Positions 63,416 through 64,000 of a DNA stretch of 64,000 nucleotides are shown piece after piece. Position 1 is the first letter of the stretch. Each line of letters begins with the position of its first letter. Origin of the DNA: Alloprevotella sp. (GTDB lineage: Bacteria > Bacteroidota > Bacteroidia > Bacteroidales > Bacteroidaceae); assembly GCA_017476545.1 (NCBI GenBank), contig JAFUZP010000012.1, positions 1-64,000 of the forward strand, in the 5' to 3' direction. The position numbers were made by a program, and so were the translations under genes. The notes below the pieces were generated by a model, which was not told the origin of the DNA, searched no databases, and saw nothing but the letters and a program-made list of their open reading frames with translations.

Positions 63416-64000
63416 TTATTTATAGGTTGGTACTTCTCTGATGTCACCCACGTTGTGCTTCGCGAAGAGGGCTCGGGCGTTGGCTGCGAAACGCCCCATA
63501 AGGCGGCGCTCCTCGGCATTGAGGCTGTCCTGCGGATAGCTCACGGGGTAGAGGCGGTGGTTCTTACGCCGCGAAACGGGTGGGCGTGACACCCATTGCA
63601 GGGAATAGGAACAGTCGGCGAGGCGCACGGCGGTGTCCTTCTCCAGGGTGAGTGCCACCATCAGGCCGCCGTCGCAATTCTCCATCCATTGGTTAGAGAT
63701 GAAGTTGCCGAGGGAATAGGCCAGGAAGTGGCGCCCGCCGAGGGAGTCCGTGCGCACCTCCATCGGCTGTACCACGTGGGGATGCCCGCCTATGACGTGC
63801 GTCACACCGTTCTGGAAGAGCCAGTCGGCCAACTCACGCTGCTCTCCTGTTGGTAACAAGGCGTATTCTATGCCCCAGTGCATGAGGGCGATGATGCAGT
63901 CCGGCCGCATAGCACGGGCTGCGCGGATGTCCGTAAGGATTTGGGCGCGGTCGATGAGGTTCACCACATTACCGCGCGGCACGGGGATGCCGTTCGTGCC
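63416..64000 (-). CDS. CapA-family protein, C-terminal part (partial)
   Basis: 195 codons, open at the right edge; the gene starts beyond the window. Metallophosphatase-like CapA/PgsA fold: visible parts are GTNGIPVPRGNVVNLID, CIIALMHWGIEY, GVTHVIGGHPHVVQPME and FLAYSLGNFISNQ, which carry the conserved His and Asn. The family is named for poly-gamma-glutamate capsule synthesis, but in Bacteroidales the role is uncertain. It probably forms an operon with the aminotransferase gene. Confidence 0.85.
   Translation of the reverse strand, partial: GTNGIPVPRGNVVNLIDRAQILTDIRAARAMRPDCIIALMHWGIEYALLPTGEQRELADWLFQNGVTHVIGGHPHVVQPMEVRTDSLGGRHFLAYSLGNFISNQWMENCDGGLMVALTLEKDTAVRLADCSYSLQWVSRPPVSRRKNHRLYPVSYPQDSLNAEERRLMGRFAANARALFAKHNVGDIREVPTYK

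Overview
The window looks like a chromosomal segment of a Bacteroidales bacterium, most likely Prevotellaceae-like (the family is inference). The clues are the ATP synthase gene order D-C-x-B-E-F-H-A-G, many promoters with the Bacteroidetes -7 box TAnnTTTG, a C-terminal 'DLAGRRISKPGKGVYIVNGK' sorting-type tail, GH89 and M64 hydrolases, and nearly no Shine-Dalgarno sequences. Coding density is high. I see no transposase, integrase, phage gene or CRISPR array.

Layout. 1-215: tail region of the ATP synthase operon plus the start of a further leftward gene. 216-7577 (minus): complete F1Fo ATP synthase operon. 7707-9795 (minus): flotillin/NfeD-like membrane pair. 9933-11260 (minus): an unusual transcription unit with a conserved 41-codon upstream ORF, a long structured leader, a 194-aa orphan protein, a candidate small ORF, a palindromic array and a terminator. 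11332-12264: LysM glucosaminidase. 12396-19170 (plus): AddA/AddB-type recombination helicase-nuclease and a B3/B4-domain protein. 19332-22037 (minus): TM2 protein, BadF-type sugar kinase, YihY membrane protein. 22117-29787 (plus): M64 peptidase, FtsK, LolA-like protein, thioredoxin reductase, NlpC/P60 lipoprotein and two secreted proteins. 30398-36144: DinB, initiator tRNA, acetyltransferase (minus), glutamine synthetase-family enzyme, AraC regulator (minus), methionine aminopeptidase. 36282-41417 (minus): alpha-N-acetylglucosaminidase, a carboxyltransferase subunit, a secreted protein, tRNA-Pro. 41846-42906 (minus): a second copy of the orphan-protein/leader cassette. 43119-49363 (plus): long PurF-type amidotransferase and a CarA-CarB fusion. 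49605-54253 (minus): TatC, TatA, ClpX, ClpP, trigger factor. 54493-61846 (plus): DUF5715 protein, ECF sigma factor with a membrane protein and a secreted protein, TcdA, and a large secreted phosphoesterase. 62211-64000 (minus): aminotransferase and the 3' part of a CapA-like gene.

Most genes are housekeeping. The unusual content is between them. Two families of short-period palindromic arrays recur in the intergenic spaces: three arrays of four 20-bp dyads at about 23-bp spacing (AGTTGA-N8-TCAACT), and five arrays of four or five 14-bp near-palindromes at exactly 22-bp spacing (TAACCnTnGGGnTA plus an 8-bp spacer). Two paralogous cassettes share a promoter, a conserved upstream ORF, a long leader and a conserved N-terminus, but carry quite different C-terminal parts. 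Arrays of 7- or 9-bp repeats sit in operon spacers; one lies inside an ATP synthase accessory gene, and one forms the in-frame linker that joins carA to carB.
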